Position numbers and translations under genes: made by a program. Source: Watersipora subatra (lineage: Eukaryota > Bryozoa > Gymnolaemata > Cheilostomatida > Watersiporidae). Taken from it: a DNA stretch of 64,000 nt. The stretch covers positions 1,674,001 through 1,738,000 of the forward strand of contig NC_088708.1 in NCBI RefSeq assembly GCF_963576615.1, read 5' to 3'. Each line of letters starts with the position of its first letter. Within the stretch, counting starts at the first letter, position 1. Below the pieces are notes generated by a model. The model ran no database searches. It saw nothing but the letters and a program-made list of their open reading frames with translations, and was not told the DNA's origin. Shown in pieces: positions 11,988-52,326 of this stretch.

Positions 11988-12682
11988 CCTTGATTGGTGC
12001 TTGGCGATTGTGTCCCTCGAGGTCGAATTTCTCCCGCATTTGCAAAAGAACCTCGTAAAATGGTAATAACCTTTCGTAATAGGTCGGTCACCTGTCTGTC
12101 CGCCTCTGCCTCCTTGAGGGGCCCCAACCTATGGGGAGGTTGTCTAATGGGCCTGGCTCCTTCTATCAGCGGAATACTGTGTTTTACCAGATCGGTCCGC
12201 CCCACATCGCCCTCGTACTTACTGAAGACATTCTGGTATTTAGCCAGCAGGGCGGCCAACTTCCGCCTTTCCTGGTCGTGCGAGCAACCCCGGACGGCCT
12301 GATCGTAGAGCTCGACTAGATGTTCGGGCACTACTTTCCCAGCGTATACAGCTGTACACCCTACTCCAGTTACTTCGGTGTTGAAGTTTTTTGGTTCTGT
12401 CCAGGGTTCGGCCTGCACATCTTCTGCCCCGATGGCAGTGTACAAGCCTATCACTTGTCCAGCCGCCAATTCGATGGGGTGGTTACCCGGGTTTAGGCAT
12501 TGCACGGCCACGGCGCCCTGGTCTCCGGGCTGATTCAGGCTACGTGCCACCGGAAGGTGCGGGTCGGCTCCTTCTATTATGCCCACGGGTACGTAATTTC
12601 GGGCTGACACCCTTCCCGCCACCGTCACCTCAGACAATGGTGGAATGGTGACCTTCTTCCAGGTGTGTACCTTCGACACCAT
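11984..12682 (-). pseudogene. Protease-to-RT linker of Ty3-type pol, truncated before RT
   Basis: The frame carries the region that in Ty3/gypsy elements joins protease to reverse transcriptase: a beta-rich segment, then LAALLAKYQNVFSKYEGD, then KHSIPLIEGARPIRQPPHRL, and a helix ending DLLRK, after which RT fingers would be expected. Instead the frame runs into unrelated residues and stops. The RT active-site motif (YxDD) is not found in this element. It is separated from the upstream protease frame by a frame change and a stop. Confidence 0.7.
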
Positions 12683-12695
12683 CAGTCTGCCGTAT

Positions 12696-13997
12696 CTATC
12701 GGTACAGGAGAGTCTTCTGTCCCCGATGGAGATGACGGGTTAGTCGAAGTCCATGTGACATTGGTGTGAGATCAGGAAGGGCATCCCCAGGATGGCGTCC
12801 TCGCTGATTTGGCTCACAAAAGTTCTCCTCGATCGGTACATCGCGGATTCTCCCGGTTAGTCGGATTAGTCCGTAGAATTGGAGCTTACTCCCGTCTGCC
12901 ATCAGACCGTATCGGTCATTTTCCTCCAGTTGATCTCTAATCCGGGCTGGCATTTGGTCGAACACCTTCTTTGACAACAGGTTCGTATTGCAGCCGGTAT
13001 CTATGAGAAAGAGCAGGTCCTGTCTCTCCATTTTCCCGGGCAAGAAGTAGCGAGATTTGTGGGGCTTTTCCAAGGCTCCGATTCTTGGTAACTCATTCCT
13101 TTCGCAGGTGTCGTTAGGCGCCCCTTTGGAATATCTTTTTCGTGGCAGACGCCGAGGCCTGTCCGGTTGTGGACTCTCATCGAGCTGGCCCGCCAGGCTT
13201 TCCTCGGGAGCAGCTGGCATTGTGCTCTCCCCGTACCGGCCTGTCGGACCCGACACCGGGCTCAGGCGTTGGCCTGGGTCTTCACCCCGGAACGGGTCGA
13301 CTTGATTCGACTCCCGTCCTTCCTCTACTCCTGATCCTGGGGGACAGTAGGCTCGATCCCAGCCCCACCCGTTCCTGGATCTGCGACCTTCTGGTCTCTG
13401 GAATCGCTCCACCATAGCTGGTTCTTCTTCCACTCCCGATCTGGAGGGTATAGATCTCTGGAGAAGCTCAGCTCCGGATGAACTGGCTCTCGCTCCCAAT
13501 CTACCCCGTCCAAATCTCTGGGAAGGATCAGCACTGGCTGGGCCTTTTTCCCCCGACCTAGGTCGTCCTGGTTCCTGGAAGCGTTCGCTTGAGATTAACT
13601 TCTCCTTCTTTCCCGATCTGCGTTTAGGTCTTTCGAGAGCTCCAGCTGGTGCTGGATCGGCTCTCGGTCCCGACTCTCGCGGTCCAGATCTCTTGGAGTA
13701 GTTTTTCCCGATTGTACCTTCCTCTAGACTACCGACATCTCCTGATGTCGCTTTTTGTCTAGCTTGCCTTTGGGTTTGGCAAACATACCGCCTCTGGGCC
13801 TGTCGGGCCTCCTGCGGCGATACTTGAGGATCCATCTCCATGTCTCCTTCGTCTTCGGCTAGGCCTTCTAAGCTCTGGTAGTGGTTGTAGGTGGGAACCT
13901 TCCCTACCGGAGGCCTCTGCGTGATAGCTACCGAATTCGCGGGGTAGGACCAGCCTTCCGGGTCCACCTCCGCCTTCCTTCGGCCTGCCCCTCTCAC
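12696..13997 (-). pseudogene. Ty3-type protease region (gag C-terminal extension plus aspartic protease)
   Basis: A 433-codon open frame. The first about 300 residues are low-complexity and rich in Arg, Pro, Glu, Ser and Gly. An aspartic protease core follows, with the catalytic triplet DTG in LLFLIDTGCNTNLLSK at 12993-13001 and a flap-like segment (YGLMADGSK). Toward its end, near 12820, the frame slips so that the second half of the protease fold is read in another frame and meets a stop. It begins about 50 bp after the gag stop in a different frame, as for a frameshift-expressed pol. Confidence 0.7.
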
Positions 13998-14047
13998 CTT
14001 TTTGTAATTATTGGTTCTTGGTGCCCTATTGCAGCCAGCAGGTTGCC

Positions 14048-15007
14048 CTACTGCTGCGGGCGGTAGGCGTTTCCCTGGTTCTGTCCTTGGGTGGTGCGGC
14101 TACGGGGTTGGTTCTTGGGGCAGTTCCTCCAGTGGCCTGCCTGATCACACCCCCAGCATCTCCTTACTTCTTTTCCCCGAGTCACTTGCTGTGGGGGACC
14201 TTGCGAGTGACCGACTTGTCTCTTGAGATCGGCCATTCCCTTTTTTAGATCCTTCATCGTGGTCAGGAGTAGACCCAATGAGTCGGGGGCAGCACGGACT
14301 ATTACGGCCTGCTCTTCCATGGCCTGCTCGAGCTCGTCCGGCTGGACTGCCCTTACCCCGGGTCTCGCTGGATGGTTCTGTCGAATGGTCATCTCGGGCC
14401 GTATCTGTAGGTACTCATTTCCTGCTCTCACGGCGGCCTCCAGGGTGGGGGTGGGTACTGCCAAAAGGTGTCTTTGCAGGTATATGTTACCCAAGGACCC
14501 GCAGAAAGTATCCACTGCCATTTCCTCCCTCATTCGATCGGACAACTCCTCGAATGCAATGCTCGTAAGTCTTTCTATACGAGCAGCATGCTCGAATAAC
14601 GTAGTGCAGGTTTCCTTCCTCAGGCCCTGCAGTTCCGACCTTGCCTCCTTGGGGGTCATACCGAACTTTGCCCGGAGGGTGTTGAACACCACCTGTAGTG
14701 TATGTCCATGCCCACATTCCTTGGCCTGTTCTTTCAGCCTCCCTCGAATGTGTAATAGGGCGGATCTGGCTCCCCAGTCATTGGCGACAGCCACATCATT
14801 GAACTGCCTTATGAAGGCCTCCACATCACCATTCCCATCGTACTCAGGAGCCTTGAATGTTTCTCTGGGTACCGGTGGCTCCGGATTCCTTTGTGCCTCT
14901 TGGTTCACAAGCACCCTCTCTAGCACATTCGTTAATCGCTCTAGACCCTCTAGTCCTTCCCTTTGGGGGACTCCCGGTCGTCTCGCGCTACGAGTGCGGC
15001 TTGCCAT
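14048..15007 (-). CDS. Gag-like nucleocapsid protein of Ty3-type retrotransposon
   Basis: An intact 319-codon frame whose ATG lies 38 bp inside the primer-binding site. It has a retrotransposon gag domain at about residues 50-190 (FKAPEYDGNGDVEAFIRQF; NTLRAKFGMTPKEARSEL) and a zinc knuckle near residue 285 (CWGCDQAGHWRNC). The knuckle is CX2CX4HX3C, one residue shorter than the usual CX2CX4HX4C. It would form the capsid that packages element RNA. This is the only uninterrupted ORF of the element; it is host-genome transposon material, not a host gene. Confidence 0.8.
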   Translation of the reverse strand: MASRTRSARRPGVPQREGLEGLERLTNVLERVLVNQEAQRNPEPPVPRETFKAPEYDGNGDVEAFIRQFNDVAVANDWGARSALLHIRGRLKEQAKECGHGHTLQVVFNTLRAKFGMTPKEARSELQGLRKETCTTLFEHAARIERLTSIAFEELSDRMREEMAVDTFCGSLGNIYLQRHLLAVPTPTLEAAVRAGNEYLQIRPEMTIRQNHPARPGVRAVQPDELEQAMEEQAVIVRAAPDSLGLLLTTMKDLKKGMADLKRQVGHSQGPPQQVTRGKEVRRCWGCDQAGHWRNCPKNQPRSRTTQGQNQGNAYRPQQ

Positions 15008-15045
15008 GATTGTGCCTTGCTAGTTATCTTTTGTGGATTGATTAG

Positions 15046-15063
15046 ATCCCACTGCTGCCACCA
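15046..15063 (-). other. Primer-binding site matching tRNA-Leu
   Basis: On the minus strand TGGTGGCAGCAGTGGGAT starts one base after the LTR end (...CTTTACA). This 18-mer is complementary to the 3' end of animal leucine tRNAs including CCA, with at most one mismatch as I remember those tRNAs. It fixes the LTR boundary and the orientation of the element. Confidence 0.75.
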
Positions 15064-15855
15064 GTGTAAAGGTCTGGCCCCGGTAGCTGAGCCAGCTTTA
15101 CTTTTCCTAGCAAGGCAGTGCAGTCTGAACACTGGGCCTTCCCCTCGTCGGCCTGCCTGACACACCTAGTGGTCGGGTCAGGCCGCGGCTGGGTATCCGC
15201 AGTTCAGGCTTACTTGGAAGGCTAGCACGGCCTGCTCTCTGAGACCCTATCTTGGCTAGTTTAGGTCCCGACTACTTACTAGAGGGCCTGATCTCCAATC
15301 ATAGACCTATTAACTATACTAGACTGGGCAATGCGAAGCCACGGTGTCCTACATAAATAGCCACATTCCTCGCGACGTAACGTCAACGCTTTGTTCACTT
15401 GCAGCTGGTCAGGCAAGCGAGTCATCATTGTTTACATTGAAAGAATGGCTGAGACAGCTTTGTTGCTACATGTAATCTGACATAACTACTAAAGTACACA
15501 AGATATTGGTTTAAAATTTTAGATGCAAAGCTTATACACTATGCTTTTCCTACCCTGCAAATTTGTAAACATAAAGTTGAATATTTCATATGTAAAGTGC
15601 CAGTAAAAATGTATATATCTATTCAAAAAATATTGCAAAATTATCAATGTTGCCCTATGCTATGGGCTAACATATGTCAGATAGCGAGGTGTACAAACAG
15701 ATTTCAAATGCATACACACTGGTAAATGGTACACTGATTGCAGTCTGCCATGAACATAAATGTTGAGTCTTAGGTGTTATGCAAACAGCATCAGAAAAAT
15801 CGTAGAAAACAAACGACAAATGGTACACTTTTCTAGACATAATTATTGTGACAGG

Positions 15856-16931
15856 CTACACATGACTAAAGACGACCATTCGGCTGAGCTTTGATCTAAG
15901 ATTACTTTTGTTAGCTGCTACCTTTGTAGCCTCGTGGTGAATTCTAATTCTGACATCTGGATGTGATAGTTTTAACTAACGCTGGTTGCGCTGTGACTTG
16001 AGCATGGAAATTCCTGATGCAAATTGCTTTGTAAAACCAATAAAAGAGTCTTAGTGACCACCAGCTTGTGTATGTCTGCAGTGATTCCTTGTAAGTCGAC
16101 ACACTGCCGTATAATCTGTTCTGAGCCTAGACATATCTTTGTGATGACAGGATGAGGTGTAAACAGACCACCTCTATCTTTTACACTGATTAGTATCGCA
16201 TCATCCCTGGTGCGTAAACCTGGACAGGAGGCTATAAAGCTGGTGCAGTCATTGCAGTTGAGTTTTAAGCTCCGTACCACATAACCTGCTAAATAAATAT
16301 TATATGTTAATATTATTATAAAAAGTATATGTATCAACCGTAAAATAAATTTACCTACATCTCACTGATTTGCTGCAGTATTATTTCAAGCCACTCTGCT
16401 ACCTGTATATCTGTTCTATACACTAACAATAAGTGAAAGTAGCTAATACCAAAATACATGTACATACATAAATCATGTACCAAAATATGGGCAGTCATGC
16501 AGTTTAGCACATGCAGCAAGGCTGCAATGTGTGCCAGATCTCTTGTTTTGTAGAAAATTTGGAGGAATTGGTTGTAGTTACCTACCGATGTACTCCACTA
16601 TGTCCGAGACAGATTTTGACAGATTGATTTCCAGCCGTTCGCTTGATTCCAAATAATCATAGAAGTCATCATCACTTTCTACAAGAATTTTTCTTCGTTT
16701 AGATGAGGGAAGTAGGGAGCAGGAGCCATCTGAGCTATCACAATCAGGACAGTTAGCACTCGTGCTTGATGTGATGTCTGTTTTCACTAGTCGAGCTCTC
16801 AGTACAGATTTGAAGCTACGGACATCTGGATTATTGTTGAAACCTCCCTTGGCCCGAATCTTTGAGGACAGTCTTTCTATATGCTCTTGTCTAAGCTTGT
16901 ACAGAGGTAAATACTTGGCCTCGCGAAATGT
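15856..16931 (-). pseudogene. P/THAP9-type transposase, C-terminal half (two exons)
   Basis: Exon A (about 16931-16586) encodes YKLRQEHIERLSSKIRAKGG then FNNNPDVRSFKS, a block typical of P-family transposases. An intron at 16585-16289 (GTAGGT...TTTAG) joins it to exon B (from 16288), restoring SDIVEYIAGYVVRSLKL across the junction; then come a Cys pair (CNDC), ISVKDRGGLFTPHPVITKIC and, after one frame change and a stop near 15975, VRIRIHHEATK and a C-terminal SKLSRMVVF. These are in family order. The part with the catalytic acidic residues is missing. The junction fits so well that the splice site is probably still functional. Confidence 0.75.
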
Positions 16932-16940
16932 TTGAAAAAT

Positions 16941-17207
16941 TTAATTCCCTATTCCAAGGTATGAGGTACGCTTATGTAGAGGGTCGGGAATGATCTCTTC
17001 AGATTGCTTGGCGGCTGTTGGCTCTTCATAGCAAAGTGAAGGTTCTAGGACTGGCTCATTGCGGTCTGGTGGAGATGATTTAGATAGTGTTGGTCGGCAT
17101 AACAGTCGTCTATGCTTTGGTTGAGTCGGTTGTAAATATTTTTGCGGAAAATCAAATACCCTTAGTACAGCAGTAGGTTCTAGTATGGCAGTCATCACCA
17201 TACTCAT
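16941..17207 (-). pseudogene. Possible N-terminal segment of the P-like transposase
   Basis: An 88-codon frame upstream of the C-terminal block. Its LEPTAVLRVFDFPQ resembles the end of a THAP domain (the A-V-P-T-F region), followed by a Pro/Ser/Glu-rich linker as in THAP9-like proteins. The C2CH zinc ligands of a full THAP domain could not be located. The assignment rests mainly on position. Confidence 0.35.
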
Positions 17208-18652
17208 TTACTAGCCCATGTCCACCTGCCATGGTCATGAAAAACTTCATGAAATGGGAAACACTTTGTCTACTTTGCGGTTGGCACCTCTTTGTGCGAA
17301 GCAACTTTTCAAATATTAGTGCCAGCAATGAACTTTAGGAAAACATTTTGGAATAACTATTATTTGTATGCATATCTCGAAAAAATCCGCAAGATTTCTT
17401 GCTCTTCATATCTAGGTACCTCTCACAACCACCCTTGAAAACAATTTAAGTAAAATTTACCTTTGAATCATTTCCAGTGCTGGTAGTTGCTCCACTCTCC
17501 ATGGCTTCCTACTTAAAAATATGGCCTGGACTAGGCAAAGTGAACAAAGGAACAAAGTGAACATAGACCTATTTTCTGATGCTGTTTGCATAACACATAA
17601 GACCCAACATTTATATTCATGGCAGACTGCAATCAGTGTACCATTTACCAGTGGGTATGCATTTGAAATCAGTTTGTGCACCTAGCTATCTGACATGTTA
17701 GCCCATAGCATAGGGCAACATTGATAATTTTGCAATATTTTTGAATAGATATATACATTTTTACTGGCACTTTACATATGAAATATTCAACTTTATGTTT
17801 ACAAATTTGCAGGGTAGGAAAAGCATAGTGTATAAGCTTTGCATCTAAAATTTTAAACCAATATCTTGTGTACTTTAGTAGTTATGTCAAATTACATGTA
17901 GCAATAAAGCTGTCTCAGCCATTCTTTCAATGTAAACAATGATGACTCGCTTGCCTGACCAGCTGCAAGTGAACAAAGCGTTGACGTTACGTCGTGAAGA
18001 ATGTGGCTATTTAAGTGGGACACAATGCTGAGCCGTGATGCATTGGATTGCCCAGTCTAGTATAGTTAATAGGTCTATGTCTCCAATGCTATCGCGTTTC
18101 TGATCAGGTCCGATCGTAACGTAGCCCACCCCTAGCCTTCCTTAGGTGTCTCCCCCACTGTGTTTCGAAGCCAGAGCAGTTCTGGCGGAAAGATCCTCCT
18201 TATGCCAACCAGGCAGGCATCAACGTAGGCAGTTTATAAGAATAAGTATAGTGTATTTAGCGTATATCAGTACATGTATAACTTCGTCTTGACAGTATAA
18301 AATCTGTTAGCAGAATCCCAAAGAGTTGGCCTATGCCTTCTCCTTTTATACTATTTGCTCCGCCCACAATTATATAACATTCATTGTTTCACATCAGGCC
18401 TGTGAGGCAGGCCCAGACAATAGGCATAATGGGGTGCTAGCAGGCCTGTGAAGCAGGCCCAAAAATGTAGTATTATATAACAGTTTTACCAGGGTATTAT
18501 CATAACCGGTTAAGAAATAGGTTAAGACATATTCAACAGGTTACGGTCAACAGTTAACAGGTTAAGAAATATACATAAGTGACTAGGCATAATGTTAACA
18601 GGTTAAGAAATATACATAAGTGACTAGGTTTAGTATAGTCCCGTCCTCCACA

Positions 18653-18872
18653 ATATTACTACCAGGGTCTGCCTATATTACTACCAGGGCATTCCCATAT
18701 TATTCCCAGGGCGTGTCCATATTACTGGCAGGGCCTATCCATATTAATACCAGGGTCTGTCTATATTACTACCAGGGCATGCTCATATTACTACCAGGGT
18801 GTGTCCATTCCATATTACTACCAGGGCGTGCCCATATTACTACCAGGGTGTGCCCATATTACTATTAGTCCT
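18653..18872. repeat. 21-bp minisatellite (ATATTACTACCAGGGCGTGCC)
   Basis: About ten diverged copies directly abutting the right LTR end of the retrotransposon. The LTR start and the first repeat unit touch, so the element may have inserted at the edge of this array. Confidence 0.88.
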
Positions 18873-19870
18873 GTTAATATTGCTCTACACAATAGTTCTT
18901 TCATTTTACTAGCAGTGTTCCCTTTGTAAGGCCTAACTTTCATCACTTACTGGTATGCTTTTAGTACAACATAGGCACCATTGATCAATCATTTATTCTT
19001 TCAGTATAACATAGACGCCATTGATCAATCACTTATGCTTACTGTGATAGCTAAAATAGTTGGGGTGCAGTTACAAAACTAGCAAATTTATAGTCAAATC
19101 TTAACATTTTTCAGGTTTTGTAATTAAAATGCTGTAAATATATATGTTATTGAGTTCCTCAGACTGTAAGTAATTCAAATAATTTCAGTTCGAAGTATTA
19201 ATTTGAACTTCAGTGTATTTACAATGCATTATTCATAGTAATTCCCAGTTTGTTCTTACTGCCAAAACAAAAAGTTATGGCAGTAAGAAATTAGTCCGCC
19301 GCTGTTTTAAGTTTGAGCTAAATATAAACTGTAACTATAGAATATCGGCTTGTTACATAACTTCACTACTCGCTGTTGCGTGTTTGTTTATGTATTATTT
19401 GTAACAAATTGTTAAAAGTTGCCTTCATAAAAATGGCAGTCTCTAAACAAAAGGTACACATTTCTGCTAAGCTTCAACTTCAAACATTACTGTACAGTAT
19501 TAGTTTACCTTTAAAGCACTGGTAGACTTTTTCAGAGACCAATATAGCTTATACTGTCCCTATGACTTTCACTGTTCGTAGGGTGAAGACGAGCATCGTT
19601 ATACATTTAGGCAAGTAAAAATTCATGCAGCAAATCATATTATACAGAATATGGCAGTAGTTCAAAATTGTAATTGTAGAATTAAGAACAAATATTTTAT
19701 GTGTTTTGCAATAGATTGCTGTTTGCCGAGATAAAACTGCATTCATTTTTTGTATATGCTACAGTTAAAAAAAAACATTGTATGTCCTTTTTCTTGACGA
19801 TAGATGGCCTGTGCATCTCGACTGTTTTGACAGGTTGGCACGCTTGAAATTTTCTATTTCATTTTGTGTT
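18873..19870. other. Non-coding stretch
   Basis: AT-rich sequence with a local duplication near 18950-19050 (AACATAGRCRCCATTGATCA). Short ORFs at 19213 and 19549 show no recognisable family. Confidence 0.4.
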
Positions 19871-19877
19871 TATTAGG

Positions 19878-20655
19878 CAGGTATATTTATATGTAAACAA
19901 ATCTGTGTTTTTTGTCGCCTGTCATTCATCTGTCCAGTTATAGCGATAAAGCTATAGCAACGAAAAATCATCTTTGTACTGGATTTAAACTTGCGACATT
20001 CGAATCGCAAGTCGACTAACAAGTGCATGTAACCACAAGATTAAGCCGTTCTTATCAACTTATTAATCCCATTGTTGTTACCATATATACCTACTGTATA
20101 TCCTTTTCGGATTGCACATGCTAAATGTGCACTTTTTATTATTAATTAATATTACCTTTGGATTTGTTTTTTTAAAGCAAATTTTTATTATTACATCTGA
20201 TTTTTTAATTGATACTTTTTAAATGTGCAATTTTAAATGTGCCGATGCATCCATATTTTCGGTAAACCTGTACAACCTCAATGCTTTTCACATTGACAAT
20301 TGTATTATCTGGAGTAGAAATTGCCTCTCCATTCTCTCTCTGTTCGGTCAGACAAAGTATCAGGCAAATAAAACTTGATATATTATTTTTACGTTTGTAC
20401 CAGTATTGAGAGGTACCAGTATCACCTATCAAAACCTTGAATACAACGAGCTTCTGCTGCAACAGTAACCTTTTTACGCACATACTTCCATGTACTCATT
20501 GTTTATTTTCTCTCAATTTATTTGAACTGCACAGAAACACTTTTCTCGTGAAATGAAGTTTAAAAGTTAAAATGGTAGATGTTATGTTAAATAAAAATAA
20601 GTTTTCTGTGCAAAGACTTTTATTACCCGAGCAACGTCGGGCATTCTCCTGGTAT
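19878..20655 (-). mobile_element. tRNA-containing dispersed repeat, copy 1 (minus)
   Basis: Read on the minus strand it starts AATGCCCGACGTTGCTCGGG followed by TAATAAAA, runs through a block shared with the 48.6-kb copy (AGTGTTTCTGTGCAGTTCAA; CTTTGTCTGACCGAAC), then a degenerate tRNA-like segment at about 20047-19980 (CTTGTGGTTACATGC as A box, AAGTTTAAATCC as B box), and ends near GACAGGCGACA plus an AT-rich tail. The ORF at 20205-20483 lies inside this repeat and is not a gene. Confidence 0.6.
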
Positions 20656-20787
20656 ATGTATATAAATCTGACCAGCAGGTCAGATGTTATGTATGCTGTA
20701 CTACTTTATATGTACATGTAGATAAGAAAATTTAAATGCAACCATGTTCAGCTGAATTCATGACTCCTTTGAAATTGATTTTTGGTG

Positions 20788-21077
20788 TGTGGGCGTCAAG
20801 GCAGGCTGTGGGGGTGTCAAGACAGGGTGTGTGGGTGTCAAGGCAGGGTGTGTGGGTGTCAGACAGGCTGTGTGGGTGTTAAGGCAGGGTGTGTGGGTGT
20901 CAAGGCAGGGTGTGTGGGTGTCAAGGCAGGGTGTGTGGGTGTCAATGCAGGGTGTGTTGGTGTCAAGGCAGGGTGTGTGGGTGTCAAGGCAGGGTGTGTG
21001 GGTGTCAAGGCAGGGTGTGTGGGTGTCAAGGCAGGGTGTGTGGGTGTCAAGGCAGGGTGTGTGGGTGTCAAGGCAGG
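20788..21077. repeat. 21-bp G-rich minisatellite (GTGTCAAGGCAGGGTGTGTGG)
   Basis: About 14 near-perfect copies. The unit is a multiple of three without stops in most frames, so both strands read as heptad repeats (for example PTHPALT on the minus strand, VGVKAGC on the plus). The plus strand has two GGG runs per unit and is strongly G-over-C skewed. No exon signals flank the array. Confidence 0.95.
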
Positions 21078-21275
21078 CAGTTTAAAGTTTCCAGCTTTAT
21101 TGAACTCGAACAGTGAGTTTTTTCTCGTGTGTTATTAATTGTATTTATTATAGTATTTGAGTCTTATCTGTCAAATGAGTAGCATCAATAATATTTTTTG
21201 CATTCAGCACTCTGAATTAGCAACCTAGTGTTTCAGCTAGTAGACTAGTATTTGATGATAGCAGTCTGCATAACC

Positions 21276-21683
21276 GATAGCGTGTATAGGTTGGAGGTTA
21301 AACTTATGATAGCGTGTATAAGTTGGAGGTTAAACTTATGATAGCGTGTGTAGGTTGGAGGTTAAACTTATGATAGCGTGTATAGGTTGGAGGTTAAACT
21401 TATGATAGCGTGTATAGGTTGGAGGTTAAACTTATGATAGCGTGTATAGGTTGGAGGTTAAACTTATGATAGCGTGTATAGGTTGGTTAAACTTATGATA
21501 GCGTGTATAGGTTGGAGGTTAAACTTATGATAGCGTGTATAGGTTGGAGGTTAAACTTATGATAGCGTGTATAGGTTGGTTAAACTTATGATAGCGTGTA
21601 TAGGTTGGAGGTTAAACTTATGATAGCGTGTATAGGTTGGAGGTTAAACTTATGATAGCGTGTATAGGTTGGAGGTTAAACTT
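21276..21683. repeat. 32-bp minisatellite (GATAGCGTGTATAGGTTGGA...)
   Basis: About 13 copies, almost identical; two copies (near 21481 and 21570) share the same small deletion of the GGAG part, implying duplication of a multi-unit block. Confidence 0.95.
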
Positions 21684-21689
21684 GCTGTT

Positions 21690-22586
21690 GGTTTACTTTT
21701 TTAATCTAAGTTTGAATATTTAATCTGGGTAGTTCAACACATTTATTACATGTTTATACATTATGCTTCTATTGTCTCTCGAGAAGTAGCCCTTGCAGTG
21801 AATTATTGCTCTCCTTTAGGGCTATTACAGTCAACTGGATTTTTAATACAGTCCATCTTTTGCTAGAAGTCATCATTTTCATAAACTGAACCAAATTCTG
21901 GTTTCTGTGAAATAAAATATGCTGCATACTTGGAAGAATCTTGATCTCTGATGCCATCTCCAGCCCTTCTGTTTTCCTTACCCCAAGGTCTTCTCTCGGT
22001 CTATTGCCATCTTTGACCCTGTTATCCTTTTTGCTCAGATGTCATCCATAGTTTGGATATCACCCAGCTTTGATTTCATCTCCAGTCCTGATGTCGTTTC
22101 CACCATGGATGTCGTCCCCCGTTCTGATGCCTCTCCAGCACTGAAGTTATTCCGCATGTTTTTTGGGTAATCCCTAGCCTAATTTTATCACCAGCCTTTT
22201 GTGCTCACTGCTTCTCATGGTACATATATTACTTTTCTATTTGGTTAAATTGCATTTTGTTATAAGAGAGTTCCCACTCTAGCTTAGGGAAGACTTAGGT
22301 AGGATCTGGATGGCTTCTTGTTTTGTGTTTCTCTATTCCGTGTCTAAAGTCAATATGCTCTCTTCTAGAGCATATCAACTACGATTCCTATATGCTTCTT
22401 ATAGCCGTACGATTGCAGTTTTGCCAAATTATAGCTTGTCAACATTGCTTTACCCACTTTTAGATGAGAAAATAGGAGTGCGTTTATGCTGAATGTGATC
22501 ACACTTTATATCTATTTGTTTAAGTGAACTGATTAAGTGCAAAGTGAACATACAACTCACTACTTCCTGTATTTCTGTCATTACAG
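21690..22586. other. Upstream of first recognised TUBGCP6 exon
   Basis: No exon recognised. A stretch around 22020-22150 has imperfect repeats of a GATGTCRTC-type motif. The acceptor TTACAG at 22581-22586 ends this intron, so at least one more 5' exon must lie upstream. Confidence 0.4.
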
Positions 22587-52254
<29,668 letters not shown>

Positions 52255-52268
52255 GGCACACACGTGAC

Positions 52269-52324
52269 AATAAATATATTGTGAATATGTACATATTGAA
52301 AAGAATAAAAACTGAAAAAATAAA
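52269..52324 (+). terminator. Likely polyadenylation signals of TUBGCP6
   Basis: AATAAA hexamers occur at 52269-52274, 52304-52309 and 52319-52324, starting 15 bp after the stop codon. The last two run up to the UQCC1 stop, so the 3' end of the mRNA probably reaches into the opposing gene. Confidence 0.5.
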
Positions 52325-52326
52325 AA

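Larger units (their letters stand above)
15300..18079 (-). mobile_element. P-element-family DNA transposon with about 500-bp inverted arms
   Basis: The two ends are inverted copies: left 15300 onward (CATAGACCTATTAACTATAC) and right up to 18079 (ending GTATAGTTAATAGGTCTATG). The inverted arms extend for about 500 bp (15300-15800 and 17572-18079) with few mismatches. Flanks are the perfect 8-bp duplication TCTCCAAT (15292-15299 and 18080-18087); P elements make 8-bp duplications and start with CA. The core carries recognisable parts of a P/THAP9-type transposase on the minus strand but lacks the central catalytic part, so this 2.78-kb copy is not autonomous. Confidence 0.9.
10913..18652 (-). 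mobile_element. Ty3-type LTR retrotransposon, internally deleted, with nested P-like element
   Basis: Minus-strand order from the right: LTR (18652-18088 continued at 15299-15065), primer-binding site (15063-15046), gag (15007-14048), protease region (13997-12696), start of pol (12682-11984), a residual ORF (11987-11571), then a candidate 3' LTR. Reverse transcriptase, RNase H and integrase are absent: similarity stops where RT should begin. The internal ORFs also carry frame breaks. The element is therefore defective. The P-like transposon at 15300-18079 is inserted in its right LTR and is younger than it. Confidence 0.75.
15065..18652 (-). mobile_element. Right (5') LTR, about 800 bp, split by the P-like element
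   Basis: The LTR starts TGTGGAGGACGGGAC at 18652 and ends ...CTTTACA at 15065 on the minus strand. Without the insert (15300-18079 and one copy of the 8-bp duplication) it is about 800 bp. A TATA box (GTATAAAAGG, near 18344-18350) lies in the part upstream of the insertion. A GC-rich inverted motif GGCCTGTGAGGCAGGCC occurs twice at 18398-18460. The 8 bp TCTCCAAT is present once on each side of the insert. Confidence 0.65.

Noticed and set aside
14223-15023. 266-residue plus-strand ORF
   Set aside because: Antisense shadow of gag; the minus strand has the gag domain, zinc knuckle and primer site.
20205-20483. 92-residue minus-strand ORF
   Set aside because: It lies inside a dispersed repeat shared with 48.6-50.2 kb and has no family similarity.
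21769-22492. ORFs just upstream of the first TUBGCP6 exon as its missing N-terminus
   Set aside because: Translated in all frames by eye, none resembles the conserved N-terminal GCP6 region and none ends at a donor in the right phase.
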